Part shown: piece by piece, positions 45,859-60,129 of the stretch
How positions within the stretch are numbered: the stretch's first letter is position 1
Layout of the letters: the number at the start of each line of letters is the position of its first letter
DNA from: Cellulomonas sp.
Lineage (GTDB): Bacteria; Actinomycetota; Actinomycetes; Actinomycetales; Cellulomonadaceae
Direction of reading: 5' to 3'
Assembly: GCA_012927595.1 (NCBI GenBank)
Contig: JABBOW010000033.1
Span: 34,310 to 98,309 of the forward strand
Length of the DNA stretch: 64,000 nucleotides
The notes under the pieces: generated by a model
The model's input: only the letters and a program-made list of their open reading frames with translations
Databases searched by the model: none
What the model was told of the DNA's origin: nothing
Made by a program: the position numbers and the translations under genes

Positions 45859-46755
45859 ATGCACATCGGTCTGATCGGGCTCGGCAAGATGGGCGCGAAC
45901 ATGCGCGAGCGTCTGCGCGCCGGTGGCATCGAGGTCACCGGGTTCGACAGCAACCCTGCGGTGACTGATGTTGCGACACTCACCGATCTGGTCGCGGCAC
46001 TGCCCGCTGGCGAACGCATCGTGTGGGTCATGGTCCCGTCCGGTGACATCACCCACGGAGTTGTCTGCGACCTTGCGAATCTCCTGCAGCCCGGTGATCT
46101 GGTGATCGAGGGTGGGAACTCTCACTACACGGACGACGCCCCGAACGCTCAGCTGCTCTCCGAGCACAAGATCGGGTACGTCGACGCCGGTGTCTCGGGC
46201 GGTGTGTGGGGCCTGGCCAACGGCTACGGACTCATGGTCGGAGGGTCCAAGGACGACGTCGCCCGCGCGATGCCCGTCTTCGACGCGCTACGTCCGCAGG
46301 GTCCGCGCAACGAAGGATTCGTCCATGCCGGTGACGTCGGCGCAGGTCACTACGCCAAGATGGTCCACAACGGGATCGAGTACGGCCTCATGCAGGCCTA
46401 TGCCGAGGGCTACGAGCTGCTCGTCGCGAAGGACGTCGTCAACGACGTCCCGGGAACTCTGAAGGCATGGACTCGCGGGACAGTCGTGCGCTCCTGGCTC
46501 CTGGAGCTCTTGGTCAAGGCGCTCGAGGAAGATACCGACCTCGCCGCCATCGGGGACTGGGTCGAAGACTCGGGCGAGGGGCGTTGGACTGTAGACGAGG
46601 CGATCGACGCCGCGGTCCCGCTGCCGGTGATCTCGGCCGCCCTGTTCGCGCGGTTCACATCTCGACAGGGGGACTCCCCTGCGATGAAGGCTGTCGCAGC
46701 TCTCCGCCAGCAGTTCGGCGGTCACGCGACCAAGCCAGCAACCCCGGCGACCTGA
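45859..46755 (+). CDS. gnd: 6-phosphogluconate dehydrogenase, decarboxylating (short form)
   Basis: Oxidative decarboxylation of 6-phosphogluconate to ribulose-5-phosphate with NAD(P)+. 298 residues, the short (gndA/YqeC-like) subfamily. Rossmann GLIGLGKMGANM at the start; substrate-binding VIEGGNSHYTDD; GVSGGVWGLANGYGLMVGG; catalytic Lys/His in HYAKMVHNGIEYGLMQAY. The gene between dnaN and recF is a conserved actinobacterial feature. ATG 45859 follows GAGAGG. Confidence 0.93.
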   Translation: MHIGLIGLGKMGANMRERLRAGGIEVTGFDSNPAVTDVATLTDLVAALPAGERIVWVMVPSGDITHGVVCDLANLLQPGDLVIEGGNSHYTDDAPNAQLLSEHKIGYVDAGVSGGVWGLANGYGLMVGGSKDDVARAMPVFDALRPQGPRNEGFVHAGDVGAGHYAKMVHNGIEYGLMQAYAEGYELLVAKDVVNDVPGTLKAWTRGTVVRSWLLELLVKALEEDTDLAAIGDWVEDSGEGRWTVDEAIDAAVPLPVISAALFARFTSRQGDSPAMKAVAALRQQFGGHATKPATPAT

Positions 46756-46796
46756 CCGTGTCCCCTCCTGACGACCTGTCCGTCTGAGCTCGAGCG

Positions 46797-48113
46797 ATGT
46801 ATGTCTCGCACCTGTCACTGACCGACTTCCGCTCCTATGCGCAGGTCGAGCTGCCGCTCGACGATGGCGTGACCGCGCTCGTCGGTCCCAACGGTCAGGG
46901 CAAGACGAATCTTGTCGAGGCCATCGGCTACGTCGCGACCCTCGCCAGCCACCGCGTGCCGTCGGATGCCGCGCTCGTCCGGGCGGGTGCCTCGCGCGCA
47001 GTGATCCGGACCAAGATCGTCCGGGAGCACGGCCGCGGCGACGGATCAGGACGTGCCGCGAGCAGCGAGGTCACACGTCGCACGAGCCTGGTGGAGCTGG
47101 AGATCACACCGGGCAAGGCCAACCGCGCACGGGTGAACGGCGGGTCGCCCGGTCGAGCGCGTGACGTCCTCGGCCTCCTGCGAACGGTCTCCTTCGCTCC
47201 CGAGGACCTCTCTCTCGTGAAGGGCGACCCGGACGGTCGCCGGCGGTTCCTCGACGAGCTCGCTGTCCTCGTGACCCCGCGCCTCGCCGGGGTCCTCGGC
47301 GACTACGACCGGGTGCTGCGTCAGCGCAGCGCCCTCCTCAAGTCGGCGTCCGCTGCCGTGCGAGGGACTCGTGGCGCTGCTGACCTGCGCACGCTCGACG
47401 TGTGGGACGCCAAGCTCGCCCAGGCCGGTGCCCAGGTCATCGTCGCGCGCCGACAGATCGTCGCTGCTCTCGCGCCGCACGTTGCACGCGCGTACGAGCA
47501 GGTCAGCGCGGGTCAGGGTGAGGCAGTCATCGGCTACCGGTCCTCGCTCGACGTCGAGCTCGACCGAGCCGACGAGCAGGGTCGCGGCGCGACGTCTACC
47601 GGCGAGCCCGGCCCAGCCGTGCCGCGCGAGCCGAACGGGTCCACGCGACTGGTAGAGGCTCAGCTGCTCGAGGCGATGGGTCACCTGCGGTCAAAGGAGA
47701 TCGAGCGGGGGGTGTGCCTCGTTGGCCCGCACCGGGACGACCTCGTCCTGACGCTCGGCGCGTTGCCCGCGAAGGGCTACGCGAGCCACGGGGAGTCGTG
47801 GTCGTTCGCACTCGCGCTGCGCCTCGCGTCGTACACGCTGCTCACGCGTGGGCCCGACGGCTCCGCCGCCCGGCCCGACGCCGACTCCGGGCCCGACCTG
47901 TGGATGGCGGACTGGGGCGAGGACGGTGAGCCGGTCCTGATCCTTGACGACGTGTTCGCCGAGCTCGACGTCCGTCGCAGGGACCGTCTTGCCGAGCTTG
48001 TCGCCCCGGCGCGGCAGGTGATCATCACCGCCGCGGTCCCTGGGGACGTGCCGGAGCAGCTCGCTGGCGCTCGCGTCGACGTCATGGGCGGTGAGGTGGC
48101 GCGTGTCCTCTGA
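46797..48113 (+). CDS. recF: DNA replication/repair protein RecF
   Basis: SMC-like ATPase that helps load RecA at gaps. 438 residues, longer than the usual 370-400. Walker [14 protein letters not shown], and the C-terminal [15 protein letters not shown] and Walker [12 protein letters not shown]. The extra length seems to come from inserts near 80-100 and 230-260. The DciA start (GTG 48103) overlaps its end. Confidence 0.96.
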   Translation: MYVSHLSLTDFRSYAQVELPLDDGVTALVGPNGQGKTNLVEAIGYVATLASHRVPSDAALVRAGASRAVIRTKIVREHGRGDGSGRAASSEVTRRTSLVELEITPGKANRARVNGGSPGRARDVLGLLRTVSFAPEDLSLVKGDPDGRRRFLDELAVLVTPRLAGVLGDYDRVLRQRSALLKSASAAVRGTRGAADLRTLDVWDAKLAQAGAQVIVARRQIVAALAPHVARAYEQVSAGQGEAVIGYRSSLDVELDRADEQGRGATSTGEPGPAVPREPNGSTRLVEAQLLEAMGHLRSKEIERGVCLVGPHRDDLVLTLGALPAKGYASHGESWSFALALRLASYTLLTRGPDGSAARPDADSGPDLWMADWGEDGEPVLILDDVFAELDVRRRDRLAELVAPARQVIITAAVPGDVPEQLAGARVDVMGGEVARVL

Positions 48114-48825
48114 CCGGACGGGCCCCGCGCCCGCCGACCCCGCGCCCACCGCCGCGCGGACCGACCCCGCACCGACCGACCCCGCACTGACAGACCCCGC
48201 GCCCGCCGACGCGGGCCGGATCGACGCGGACCCGACCGAGGGCAGGGTGACCGAGGCTGACCCGACCGAACGGGTGCCGCGCCCGATGGCGGAGCCCCTC
48301 GACAGCGCGCCCGTCGGGGCGTTCATCGAGCTGACGCCGCCGAGCAGCGTTGCCCGCGCCGCTCTCGAACGCGCCAAGGCTGGGGCGAAGTCGCGAGGCA
48401 TCTACCCAGGTCAGGTGGCCAGACGGCGCTCGCCGCTCGACCCGCCGCGGGGTTCGCCCGGGCGTGACGGCCGTGATCCTCAGCCGGTCGCCGAAACCCT
48501 GGCTCGGCTGCTGCGGGACCGCGGCTGGGTGCAGGAGGTGTCGGTCGGCGGTGTGATCGGTCGGTGGCGGGACGTCATGGGTGACCAGATCGCCGACCAC
48601 TGCGAGCCCGAGACGTTCGATGCCGGGATCCTCACGGTGCGGACCGACTCGACGGCGTGGGCCACCCAGGTCCGTCTCCTCGTTCCGCAGCTCTTGCGCC
48701 GGCTCGCGGACGACGTCGGGGAGGACGTGGTGCGTGAGATCCACGTGGTGGGTCCGGCCGGTCCTGGATTCAAGCGCGGTCCCCGGTCGGTTCCTGGACG
48801 TGGACCTCGCGACACCTGGGGATGA
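48103..48825 (+). CDS. dciA: DciA-like helicase operator (DUF721)
   Basis: 240 residues. First about 90 residues are Pro/Asp/Thr-repetitive with a [11 protein letters not shown] pattern. The DUF721 domain follows ([12 protein letters not shown]...[42 protein letters not shown] in outline). DciA family proteins help load replicative helicase DnaB in bacteria lacking DnaC. Overlaps recF by 11 bp; it precedes gyrB, as usual for actinobacteria. Confidence 0.88.
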   Translation: MSSDRTGPAPADPAPTAARTDPAPTDPALTDPAPADAGRIDADPTEGRVTEADPTERVPRPMAEPLDSAPVGAFIELTPPSSVARAALERAKAGAKSRGIYPGQVARRRSPLDPPRGSPGRDGRDPQPVAETLARLLRDRGWVQEVSVGGVIGRWRDVMGDQIADHCEPETFDAGILTVRTDSTAWATQVRLLVPQLLRRLADDVGEDVVREIHVVGPAGPGFKRGPRSVPGRGPRDTWG

Positions 48826-49006
48826 CCGTGCTGATGGCCTCGCAGGCAGCAGGCCGCTGACAGGTCTGGAGAGCAGGCCCAGCACGCTTCGCCAGGTAGA
48901 CTGTGCAGGTCATTCCTGGTGCATCTGTGCCTGGAACTCCAGCGAAGTGGAGTGATCCGCTCTCTGACACCTCAGAGGGCCGCCCCATTCGCGTGTGAGA
49001 CCTTGA

Positions 49007-51091
<2,085 letters not shown>

Positions 51092-51148
51092 GGACGCGCC
51101 CCTTGACTCCCCAGCGCCCACCGAGCCGCACAGCTAAGGAACTGATCC

Positions 51149-53757
<2,609 letters not shown>

Positions 53758-53761
<4 letters not shown>

Positions 53762-54591
53762 GCACTGAGCCCGCTCCCCCGTCGATCCCGCCGCGCAACC
53801 GGCAGTCCAGCCCGGTGAGCTGGCCCGGCGCGCCGAGTGGCGGTGCGTCCACCGGCGCCCCGGCCGCGCCGAGGCCCGCCGGATCCGAGCCGTTCGACGC
53901 GGGTACGGCTCCAGGCGCTCGCTCCGCCCCGCGTCCGCAGCGCGGCCCGGCTGCTGTGCGGCCGTCCGGATCGGCGTCGCCGTCCGACGCACCGGCCTCG
54001 GTCGACCTGGACGACGCCCTCTCACCGCTCCAGGTCGCGGTCGACTCCATCACGTCGTCGCTCAAGAAGGCCGCTGCCGCCACCTCGGCCGCGATCGGCT
54101 CGGCCACGCACTCCCGCACCGAGGAACACACCATGACCGGCACGACGCACACCGCCTCGCCCCGAGCCTCGGGCGCGCCGGCTCCCCGTCCGTCGACGGG
54201 CCGGACCCCCACGGTCGCGGCAACCGGGGCGCCGCGCCGGGTCCGCCTTGCTGTCTCCCGCATCGACCCGTGGTCGGTGATGAAGCTGTCGTTCCTGCTG
54301 TCGGTGGCGCTCGGGATCATCCTCGTCGTCGCGGCAGCAGTGATCTGGTTCGCGCTCGACGGCATGCACGTCTTCGCTCAGGTCGACACGCTCGTCCGGG
54401 AGGTCCTGGGCACGGAGAGCAACATCGACATCCTCCAGTACGTCTCCTTCAGCCGGATCCTTTCGGCCGCGACGCTGATCGCCGTGGTCGACGTCTTCCT
54501 GCTGACGGCACTTTCGACCATCGCTGCATTCCTCTACAACATCACCGCCGCACTTGTCGGTGGGGTGCACCTGACGATGACCGACGAGTGA
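53758..54591 (+). CDS. DUF3566 membrane protein
   Basis: 277 residues. The first about 160 residues are Pro/Ala/Ser-rich and probably disordered. The DUF3566 domain (about 160-277; [56 protein letters not shown]) has two TM segments. Always placed after gyrA in many actinobacteria; function unknown. Translationally coupled to gyrA. Confidence 0.9.
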
Positions 54592-54668
54592 GGCGGATCG
54601 CGTTTGGGCGCCGTGGTGCGACTGGGGTAGTCTCGACCGGCGCACCCCGCCCAGCGTGGTGCACATAC

Positions 54669-54742
54669 GGGCCTATAGCTCAGACGGTTAGAGCGCTTCC
54701 CTGATAAGGAAGAGGTCACAGGTTCAAGTCCTGTTAGGCCCA
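54669..54742 (+). tRNA. tRNA-Ile (GAU)
   Basis: 74 nt. Acceptor stem GGGCCTA pairs with TAGGCCC, discriminator A. Anticodon loop CTGATAA gives anticodon GAT (54703-54705). D-arm GCTC...GAGC and T-loop GTTCAAGTC are intact. CCA is not encoded. Confidence 0.96.
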
Positions 54743-54763
54743 CTCCCGACCCGTGGGGGACCG

Positions 54764-54883
54764 ATGAGGAAGTTGCTTCTCCTGATGGCAGTAGCGGCAG
54801 TCGGCTATGTCGCGTGGCAGCAGTACTCGCAGAATCAGGACGACCGGGATCTCTGGGCCGAGGTCACCGACACCTTCGAGTGA
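54764..54883 (+). CDS. DLW-39 family small protein
   Basis: 39 residues, missed by most ORF lists. Sequence opens MRKLLLLMAVAAVGYVAWQQ and ends in DDRDLWAEVTDTFE. The name DLW-39 reflects exactly this DLW motif and length. A single hydrophobic N-terminal segment is probably a membrane anchor. The position between tRNA-Ile and tRNA-Ala next to gyrA is the known conserved context; function unknown. The upstream GGGGGACCG is a weak ribosome binding site. Confidence 0.92.
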   Translation: MRKLLLLMAVAAVGYVAWQQYSQNQDDRDLWAEVTDTFE

Positions 54884-54904
54884 CCCGCCCGATCCACCGC
54901 TCTC

Positions 54905-54980
54905 GGGGCCATGGCGCAAGTGGTAGCGCACCTGCTTTGCAAGCAGGGGGTTAGGGGTTCGAGTCCCCTTGGCTCCACCA
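54905..54980 (+). tRNA. tRNA-Ala (UGC), CCA encoded
   Basis: 76 nt with CCA. Acceptor GGGGCCA / TGGCTCC (one G-T pair), discriminator A. Anticodon stem CCTGC / GCAGG, loop TTTGCAA, anticodon TGC (54938-54940). T-arm GGGGTTCGAGTCCCC intact. Confidence 0.97.
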
Positions 54981-55180
54981 CGATCTGTTGTTCGCTCTCC
55001 ACGCACGCCTCGTCCAGGACATCGCTCGATCCGATCCGGACCGTCGCCCGTGTTGGCTCTCGAGCGATCCCGAACCGTCTCCGGGCACAGCCGACGCCAC
55101 CGGCCCACCCCTGCGTCATCGGCTCCACCGCACCGGCCCACGCGAGCAGCCTGGCCGCTGGGTGAAGGTACAGTCCCGCT

Positions 55181-56554
55181 ATGGCGCTATGGATCACCCT
55201 CGGCGTGACAAAGGCCGCTGCCGCACTCAGCAGGATGCTCGGCAGAGGCGCGGGTCAGTCGTTCCCGGGTGTGGTCGCCGAACGGCTGGACCCACGGCTC
55301 GCGGGCAGGTTGGCCTCGAGGCTGCCGAACGGCGTGATCCTGGTGACGGGCACGAATGGCAAGACGACGTCGACGATGCTCATCGCCGCCGCGCTCGAGG
55401 CGAGCGGTGAGCGCGTCCTGTCGAATGCCACCGGCTCGAACCTCAAGCGAGGGATCACGGCCGCCCTCCTGTCGGCGTCGAGCCTCCGCGGGAGGTTCCA
55501 GGAGACGATCGGGCTGTTCGAGGTCGACGAGGCGAGCCTACGGCTGGTGGCCAAGGACCTCGACCCCACCGACATCGTGGTGCTGAACCTCTTCCGCGAC
55601 CAGCTCGACCGGTACGGCGAGCTCGACACGACAGCCGCGCTGATCGGTGAGGGGATCGCGGCAACGACGGCCCGGCTGCACCTCAACGCCGACGACCCGC
55701 TGGTGGCAAGCCTGAGCCGGTACTCGGCCAGCCCCGAGCGGGTGACCTACTTCGGGGTCGAGTCGGATCCTGTGGCTGGGGCAACGCCTGGGCAGGGAGC
55801 CGCCGACTCCGGACGGTGCCCCTTGTGTGGGGCACGGTTGGACTTCAGCCGGATCTTCTACGGGCACATCGGTCACTACCAGTGCCCGAACGGCGACTTC
55901 GAGCGTCCCCGGCCGAGCGTGGCGATCACCGACGTAGCAACGGCCGACGTCACAGGGACGTGCTTCACGGTGGATGTCGACGGCGTCGTCGGCGAGATCA
56001 CGTTCCCGCTCGCGGGCACCTACAACATGTACAACGCGCTCGCAGCCGTGAGCGCGGCGCACGCGCGGGGGATCGAGCAGGAGGTCGTCGCGGAGAGCCT
56101 GCGCATGTCGACCGCGGCGTTCGGGAGGGCCGAGGTGCTCCAGCTCGACGGCCGCAGTCTGTACCTCCTGCTCGCCAAGAACCCGGTCGGGCTTGCGCGC
56201 GTGCTCGAGACGTTCGTCAGCCCGCTCGACGCGCCTCACATCCTGTTCGCAGTCAATGATCTCTACGCGGACGGACGCGACGTCTCGTGGCTGTGGGACG
56301 TGCCGATGGAGGCCCTCATCCCCGCGGGATCGACGGTCCTCACCACCGGTACGCGGGGTGCCGACATGACGTTGAGGCTGCACTACGCGGGCATCAGGTC
56401 GGACGAGGTCGAGGATGTCGGCGCTGCCGTGCGCCGCTTGGTCCGGGAGACCCCGGTGGGCGAGACCGCCTACGTCTTCCCCACCTACACGGCCATGCTG
56501 GACATCCGCACGCTGCTGTCGGGCCAGCCTGCGCTGCGGGCGGTCGCGACGTGA
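55181..56554 (+). CDS. murT: Lipid II isoglutaminyl synthase subunit MurT
   Basis: Mur-ligase-like ATP-binding subunit that amidates D-iso-glutamate of lipid II with GatD. 457 residues. P-loop VTGTNGKTTSTMLI (about 54-67), central zinc-ribbon-like CPLCGARL...YQCPNGD (about 213-240), and C-terminal DUF1727 (FVSPLDAPHILFAVNDLYADGRDVSWLWD). The stop overlaps the gatD GTG by 4 bp. The ATG 55181 lies 200 bp after tRNA-Ala, with no recognised gene between. Confidence 0.96.
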   Translation: MALWITLGVTKAAAALSRMLGRGAGQSFPGVVAERLDPRLAGRLASRLPNGVILVTGTNGKTTSTMLIAAALEASGERVLSNATGSNLKRGITAALLSASSLRGRFQETIGLFEVDEASLRLVAKDLDPTDIVVLNLFRDQLDRYGELDTTAALIGEGIAATTARLHLNADDPLVASLSRYSASPERVTYFGVESDPVAGATPGQGAADSGRCPLCGARLDFSRIFYGHIGHYQCPNGDFERPRPSVAITDVATADVTGTCFTVDVDGVVGEITFPLAGTYNMYNALAAVSAAHARGIEQEVVAESLRMSTAAFGRAEVLQLDGRSLYLLLAKNPVGLARVLETFVSPLDAPHILFAVNDLYADGRDVSWLWDVPMEALIPAGSTVLTTGTRGADMTLRLHYAGIRSDEVEDVGAAVRRLVRETPVGETAYVFPTYTAMLDIRTLLSGQPALRAVAT

Positions 56555-57270
56555 GCGGCACCGTCGTCATCGCCCATCTCTACCCATGGGACATGAACAT
56601 CTACGGTGACGTGGGCAACGTCATCACGCTGCGGCGACGGCTGGAGTGGCGCGGCTTCGACGTCGACGTGAGAGCCGTCGACGTGGGCGTGCCGTTCGAC
56701 TTCTCCGACGTGGACATCATCTTCGGCGGCGGTGGGCAGGACTCGGGTCAGCGCGTGATCGGCGAGGACCTGCTGGCACGCGGCGACGAGTTGTGTGCGC
56801 TCGCCGCCGCGGGGACCCCCATGCTCGTCGTCTGCGGCACCTACCAGCTGTTCGGCCGCAGCTTCACGACGGTCGACGGCCTTGAGATGCCCGGCATCGG
56901 GATCTTCGACCTGCAGACCGTCGGGAGCGACGTGCGGACGATCGGCAACATCGTCGTCGAGAGCCCGTTCGGGCGGCTGGTCGGGTTCGAGAACCACTCC
57001 GGGCAGACGATCCTGGGACCAGGACAGGAACCACTCGGGTCGGTGACCGCGGGCTACGGGAACAACCGGGAGAGCCGACGAGAGGGTGCGCGGACCGGCG
57101 ACGTGATCGGCACCTACTTGCACGGTCCCGTGCTGCCGAAGAACCCCCGCCTGGCCGATCACCTCATTCTTGCGGCCGTCGGCCGGAAGTTCGGCACGAC
57201 CGAGCTCGAGCCGATCGCGGACGGCCTCGAGCGGCGCGCCGCGGACGTCGCGGCACTGCGACCGAGATAG
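56551..57270 (+). CDS. gatD: Lipid II isoglutaminyl synthase glutaminase subunit GatD
   Basis: Class I-type glutamine amidotransferase providing ammonia to MurT. 239 residues. Catalytic Cys in VVCGTYQLFG (about 93-94) and His in YLHGPVLPKNPRLAD; substrate loop FENHSGQT. It ends in ADVAALRPR. Translationally coupled to murT (GTGA). A small hairpin follows. Confidence 0.96.
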   Translation: MSGTVVIAHLYPWDMNIYGDVGNVITLRRRLEWRGFDVDVRAVDVGVPFDFSDVDIIFGGGGQDSGQRVIGEDLLARGDELCALAAAGTPMLVVCGTYQLFGRSFTTVDGLEMPGIGIFDLQTVGSDVRTIGNIVVESPFGRLVGFENHSGQTILGPGQEPLGSVTAGYGNNRESRREGARTGDVIGTYLHGPVLPKNPRLADHLILAAVGRKFGTTELEPIADGLERRAADVAALRPR

Positions 57271-57277
57271 CGCGGGA

Positions 57278-57292
57278 TGCCGGCACCCGGCA
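57278..57292. terminator. Short hairpin between gatD and the DedA gene
   Basis: TGCCGG-CAC-CCGGCA between the convergent gatD and DedA genes. The 6-bp stem is weak. Confidence 0.35.
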
Positions 57293-57307
57293 CCCACGTT
57301 CGCGACG

Positions 57308-57922
57308 TCAGCGCTCGTCGGCGTCGTGGCGTCGCCGCCGGACCTGCCACACAACGACGGCCGTGAGGACGACGACGAGGGCCACGAGGGCCGCGTCGCG
57401 ACCGATCGTTCGTTCGATCTGGGCATAGGAGTTCGCCGCGAGGTAACCCACAAGCACGACGACCGTCCCCCACACGATCCCGCCCGCCGCGTTGAACGCC
57501 AGGAACGTGCGGTACGGCATCTTCGCGGTCCCGGCGAGCGCGGGCATGACGGCACGGAAGAACGCGACCCAGCGGCCGAGAAAGACCGCCCCTCCGCCAC
57601 GGCGCGCCAGGAAGCCCTGCGCGTCCTGCAGGCGGCGCCGGTGCTTAGCGAAGACCCGGAGGTCGAGGAGCCGCACACCCCAGTGCTTGCCGATCTCGTA
57701 GCCGACGCTGTCCCCCACGATCGCGGCGGAGATGACCACGATCGTGACAGCGACCACCGACACGTGCCCACGGCTTGCAGCGACGCCGCCCAGGATCGCG
57801 ACGGTCTCCCCTGGGATCACGAAGCCCAGGAACAGCGCGTCCTCCGCGAACACCACGAGTCCGACCGCGACGTAGACGATCCACGCTGGGGCACCGAGGA
57901 TGCCCTCCAGGGCAGCACTCAT
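57308..57922 (-). CDS. DedA family membrane protein
   Basis: Undecaprenyl-phosphate or PE-type lipid scramblase family, 204 residues, four to six TM segments. DedA signatures: EDALFLGFVIPGETVAILGG and FLGRWVAFFRAVMPALAGTAKMPYRTFLAFN. The C-terminus is basic. ATG 57922 taken; a GTG two codons earlier is possible. It may recycle lipid carriers used by murJ and murT substrates, but this is inferred. It sits in the same orientation as the Ala-rich gene next to it. Confidence 0.88.
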   Translation of the reverse strand: MSAALEGILGAPAWIVYVAVGLVVFAEDALFLGFVIPGETVAILGGVAASRGHVSVVAVTIVVISAAIVGDSVGYEIGKHWGVRLLDLRVFAKHRRRLQDAQGFLARRGGGAVFLGRWVAFFRAVMPALAGTAKMPYRTFLAFNAAGGIVWGTVVVLVGYLAANSYAQIERTIGRDAALVALVVVLTAVVVWQVRRRRHDADER

Positions 57923-57980
57923 GGCCACAGGCCCGATAGCGGCACGGGGGTCCTCACCCGCGTCGGCCTAGGTGCGGCGG

Positions 57981-58898
57981 TCAGACGTCGTCGGCGGCGG
58001 ACGGGTCGGTCTCTGGAGCGTCGAGCACGGCCTCGGTGTCGATCGACTTCGGCACCGAGCGCCGCGTCGTGACCTTCTTCGCGGCGTCCGTGACCTTCTC
58101 GGTGAGGTCCTCGCGTGCCTCGCTGACCTTCTCGGTCAGCTCCTCGGCGGCGGCGGCGACCTTGTCGGTGGCCTTACGCTTCGCCTCGCGGCTCTTTGCG
58201 ACGGTCACACCGGCGACCTCACCGACGGTCTCGGCGGCGTCGCCGACCTTCACGGCGAGGTCCTCCCGTGCCTCGTGGGCGCGGGCGCGCAAGGTCTCGG
58301 TGCCCGTGTGGCCCGTCTCGGTTGCGGGCTCCCCGGGCTCGGCCCAAGGGTCCTCGGTTGACCGGGTGCGGGTCCAGGCCGCGACAGCCGCGCCGATTCC
58401 GGCGATGAGCGCGAAGAACCAGAACGCGTTGCGTCCGGTGTGCTTCTGCTTCTCGGTCGCAGCGGCCTCGGCTGCTGCTGCAGCTGCCGCGAGGGCGGCA
58501 GGTGCGGTGGCGGCCTTGTCGGCGGCCTTCTCGACGACGGCGCCGGCTCGATCGGCGGCCTCGTTGATGGCCGCGACGAGGCGCGGGAGCAGGTCGTCGA
58601 CGAGCTTGTCGTGGGCGGTGTCGATGGCGGGCGCGGCCTTCTCGGCGGCCTTCTCGACGCGCGGTGCCGCGGCCTTCACGCTCTCCTTGTACAGCTGCTC
58701 GATACGGGGCACGAGCCACTCGACGGCGGCCTCGAGGCGCGGCGTCGACCAGTCCTTGGCCTGCACTGCTGCCTCCGCGGCGTGCGTCGCCGCCTCGCCG
58801 GCGTGAACCTTCGCGCTGGCAGCGAAATCTGCGGCGTGCTCCTTGATGCGCTCGGTGTCCACCTGGTCGAGCGTCGGGCGACGGATGCTGAAGGTCAT
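57981..58898 (-). CDS. Ala-rich helical protein with one membrane segment
   Basis: 305 residues, not recognised as a named family. An N-terminal Ala/Glu/Lys-rich amphipathic helical stretch (about 10-150; repeated AAxxAxxAxxK pattern) is followed by one TM (about 158-175; [19 protein letters not shown]). A second amphipathic helical region follows (about 200-275; [37 protein letters not shown]). It resembles apolipophorin/YtxH-like coiled sequences by composition only. ATG 58898 follows GGGAGT. Divergent from rnhA. Confidence 0.75.
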   Translation of the reverse strand: MTFSIRRPTLDQVDTERIKEHAADFAASAKVHAGEAATHAAEAAVQAKDWSTPRLEAAVEWLVPRIEQLYKESVKAAAPRVEKAAEKAAPAIDTAHDKLVDDLLPRLVAAINEAADRAGAVVEKAADKAATAPAALAAAAAAAEAAATEKQKHTGRNAFWFFALIAGIGAAVAAWTRTRSTEDPWAEPGEPATETGHTGTETLRARAHEAREDLAVKVGDAAETVGEVAGVTVAKSREAKRKATDKVAAAAEELTEKVSEAREDLTEKVTDAAKKVTTRRSVPKSIDTEAVLDAPETDPSAADDV

Positions 58899-59025
58899 GT
58901 CCACTCCCGTGTTGTGTGGCTGGCGTCCTGAGGTCCCACTCTGCCACCACGCGCGGGAGCGCGCAGGGTCCCGGCGCACGTCACGGGTGCGCAGATGCCG
59001 CGCGCGACGACCTAGAGTCGGGCCC

Positions 59026-59544
59026 ATGTCGTCGTCCGCTGTCCCGTCTGCCTCCTCGCCCGGCACATCTGCTCGGCCGGCCGCGGACCCCACGGCCGCG
59101 ACGGTCGTCGAGATGTGGACGGACGGTGCCTGCAAAGGCAACCCCGGCGTCGGCGGGTGGGGTGTCTGGATGCGGTCAGGCACCCACGAGCGCGAGCTGT
59201 TCGGAGGCGAGGAGGTCACGACCAACAACCGCATGGAGCTCACGGCGGTCATCGAGGGTCTGCGGACCCTCAAGCGTCCGTGCACCGTGCAGCTCAACAT
59301 CGACTCGCAGTACGTCATGAAGGGCATGACCTCGTGGCTCGCGGGGTGGAAGCGCAACGGGTGGCGCACAGCCGACAAGAAGCCGGTCAAGAACGCCGAG
59401 CTGTGGCAGGCCCTCGACGAGGAGGTCGCGCGCCACACGATCAGCTGGCAGTGGGTCAAGGGGCACGCCGGCGACGTCGGGAACGAGCGGGCCGACGAGC
59501 TCGCCAACCGCGGCGTGGACCAGATCAGGCAGCGACGCGGCTGA
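59026..59544 (+). CDS. rnhA: Ribonuclease HI
   Basis: Degrades RNA in RNA:DNA hybrids; 172 residues. The first about 28 residues are Ser/Pro/Ala-rich, then the catalytic fold: DGACKGNPG (Asp), [10 protein letters not shown] (Glu), [11 protein letters not shown] (Asp), and [16 protein letters not shown] (His-Asp). All four acidic residues are present. ATG 59026 is chosen because homology begins near there; the frame upstream overlaps the Ala-rich gene on the other strand. Confidence 0.94.
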   Translation: MSSSAVPSASSPGTSARPAADPTAATVVEMWTDGACKGNPGVGGWGVWMRSGTHERELFGGEEVTTNNRMELTAVIEGLRTLKRPCTVQLNIDSQYVMKGMTSWLAGWKRNGWRTADKKPVKNAELWQALDEEVARHTISWQWVKGHAGDVGNERADELANRGVDQIRQRRG

Positions 59545-59567
59545 CGTCCTCGTGAAACACTGTGTCC

Positions 59568-60107
59568 ATGTTCGCGACGCTGCACACGACCGCCGGTGAC
59601 ATCCGGATCGAGCTCTTCCCGAACCACGCGCCCAAGACGGTGGAGAACTTCACCGGCCTGGCCACGGGTTCCAAGACCTGGAAGGACCCCCGCACCGGTG
59701 CCGAGCGCACCGATCCGCTGTACGACGGTGTGATCTTCCACCGCGTGATCTCCGGCTTCATGATTCAGGGTGGCGACCCCCTGGGCACCGGGACCGGTGG
59801 CCCGGGCTACAACTTCGACGACGAGATCCACCCCGAGCTCGGCTTCACCGAGCCGTACCTGCTCGCGATGGCCAACGCCGGACCGCGCCGTGACCCGATC
59901 ACGGGCAAGACCGGTGGCACGAACGGCTCGCAGTTCTTCATCTCCGTCGCACCGACCACCTGGCTGACCGGCAAGCACACGATCTTCGGCAAGGTGGCCG
60001 ACGACGGGTCGCGCGCCGTGGTCGACGCGATCATCGCCGTCCCGACGCGTTCGGGCGACCGCCCAGTCCAGGACGTCGTCATCTCCTCGGTCTCGATCGA
60101 GGACTGA
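59568..60107 (+). CDS. ppiA: Peptidyl-prolyl cis-trans isomerase (cyclophilin)
   Basis: Cyclophilin-type foldase, 179 residues, no signal peptide so cytoplasmic. Signature FHRVISGFMIQGGDP, GTNGSQFFISVAPTTWL, and HTIFGKVADD. It is a conserved member of the origin-proximal actinobacterial set, placed before the rhomboid and crgA. Start ATG 59568; GTG 59562 two codons earlier is possible. The ribosome binding site is unclear. Confidence 0.94.
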   Translation: MFATLHTTAGDIRIELFPNHAPKTVENFTGLATGSKTWKDPRTGAERTDPLYDGVIFHRVISGFMIQGGDPLGTGTGGPGYNFDDEIHPELGFTEPYLLAMANAGPRRDPITGKTGGTNGSQFFISVAPTTWLTGKHTIFGKVADDGSRAVVDAIIAVPTRSGDRPVQDVVISSVSIED

Positions 60108-60129
60108 GCGGCTTCCCGCCCGCCGCCTC

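Noticed and set aside
59549..59558. CTCGTGAAACA resembling half of a parS
   Set aside because: Only one arm matches; the left arm of the palindrome is absent.
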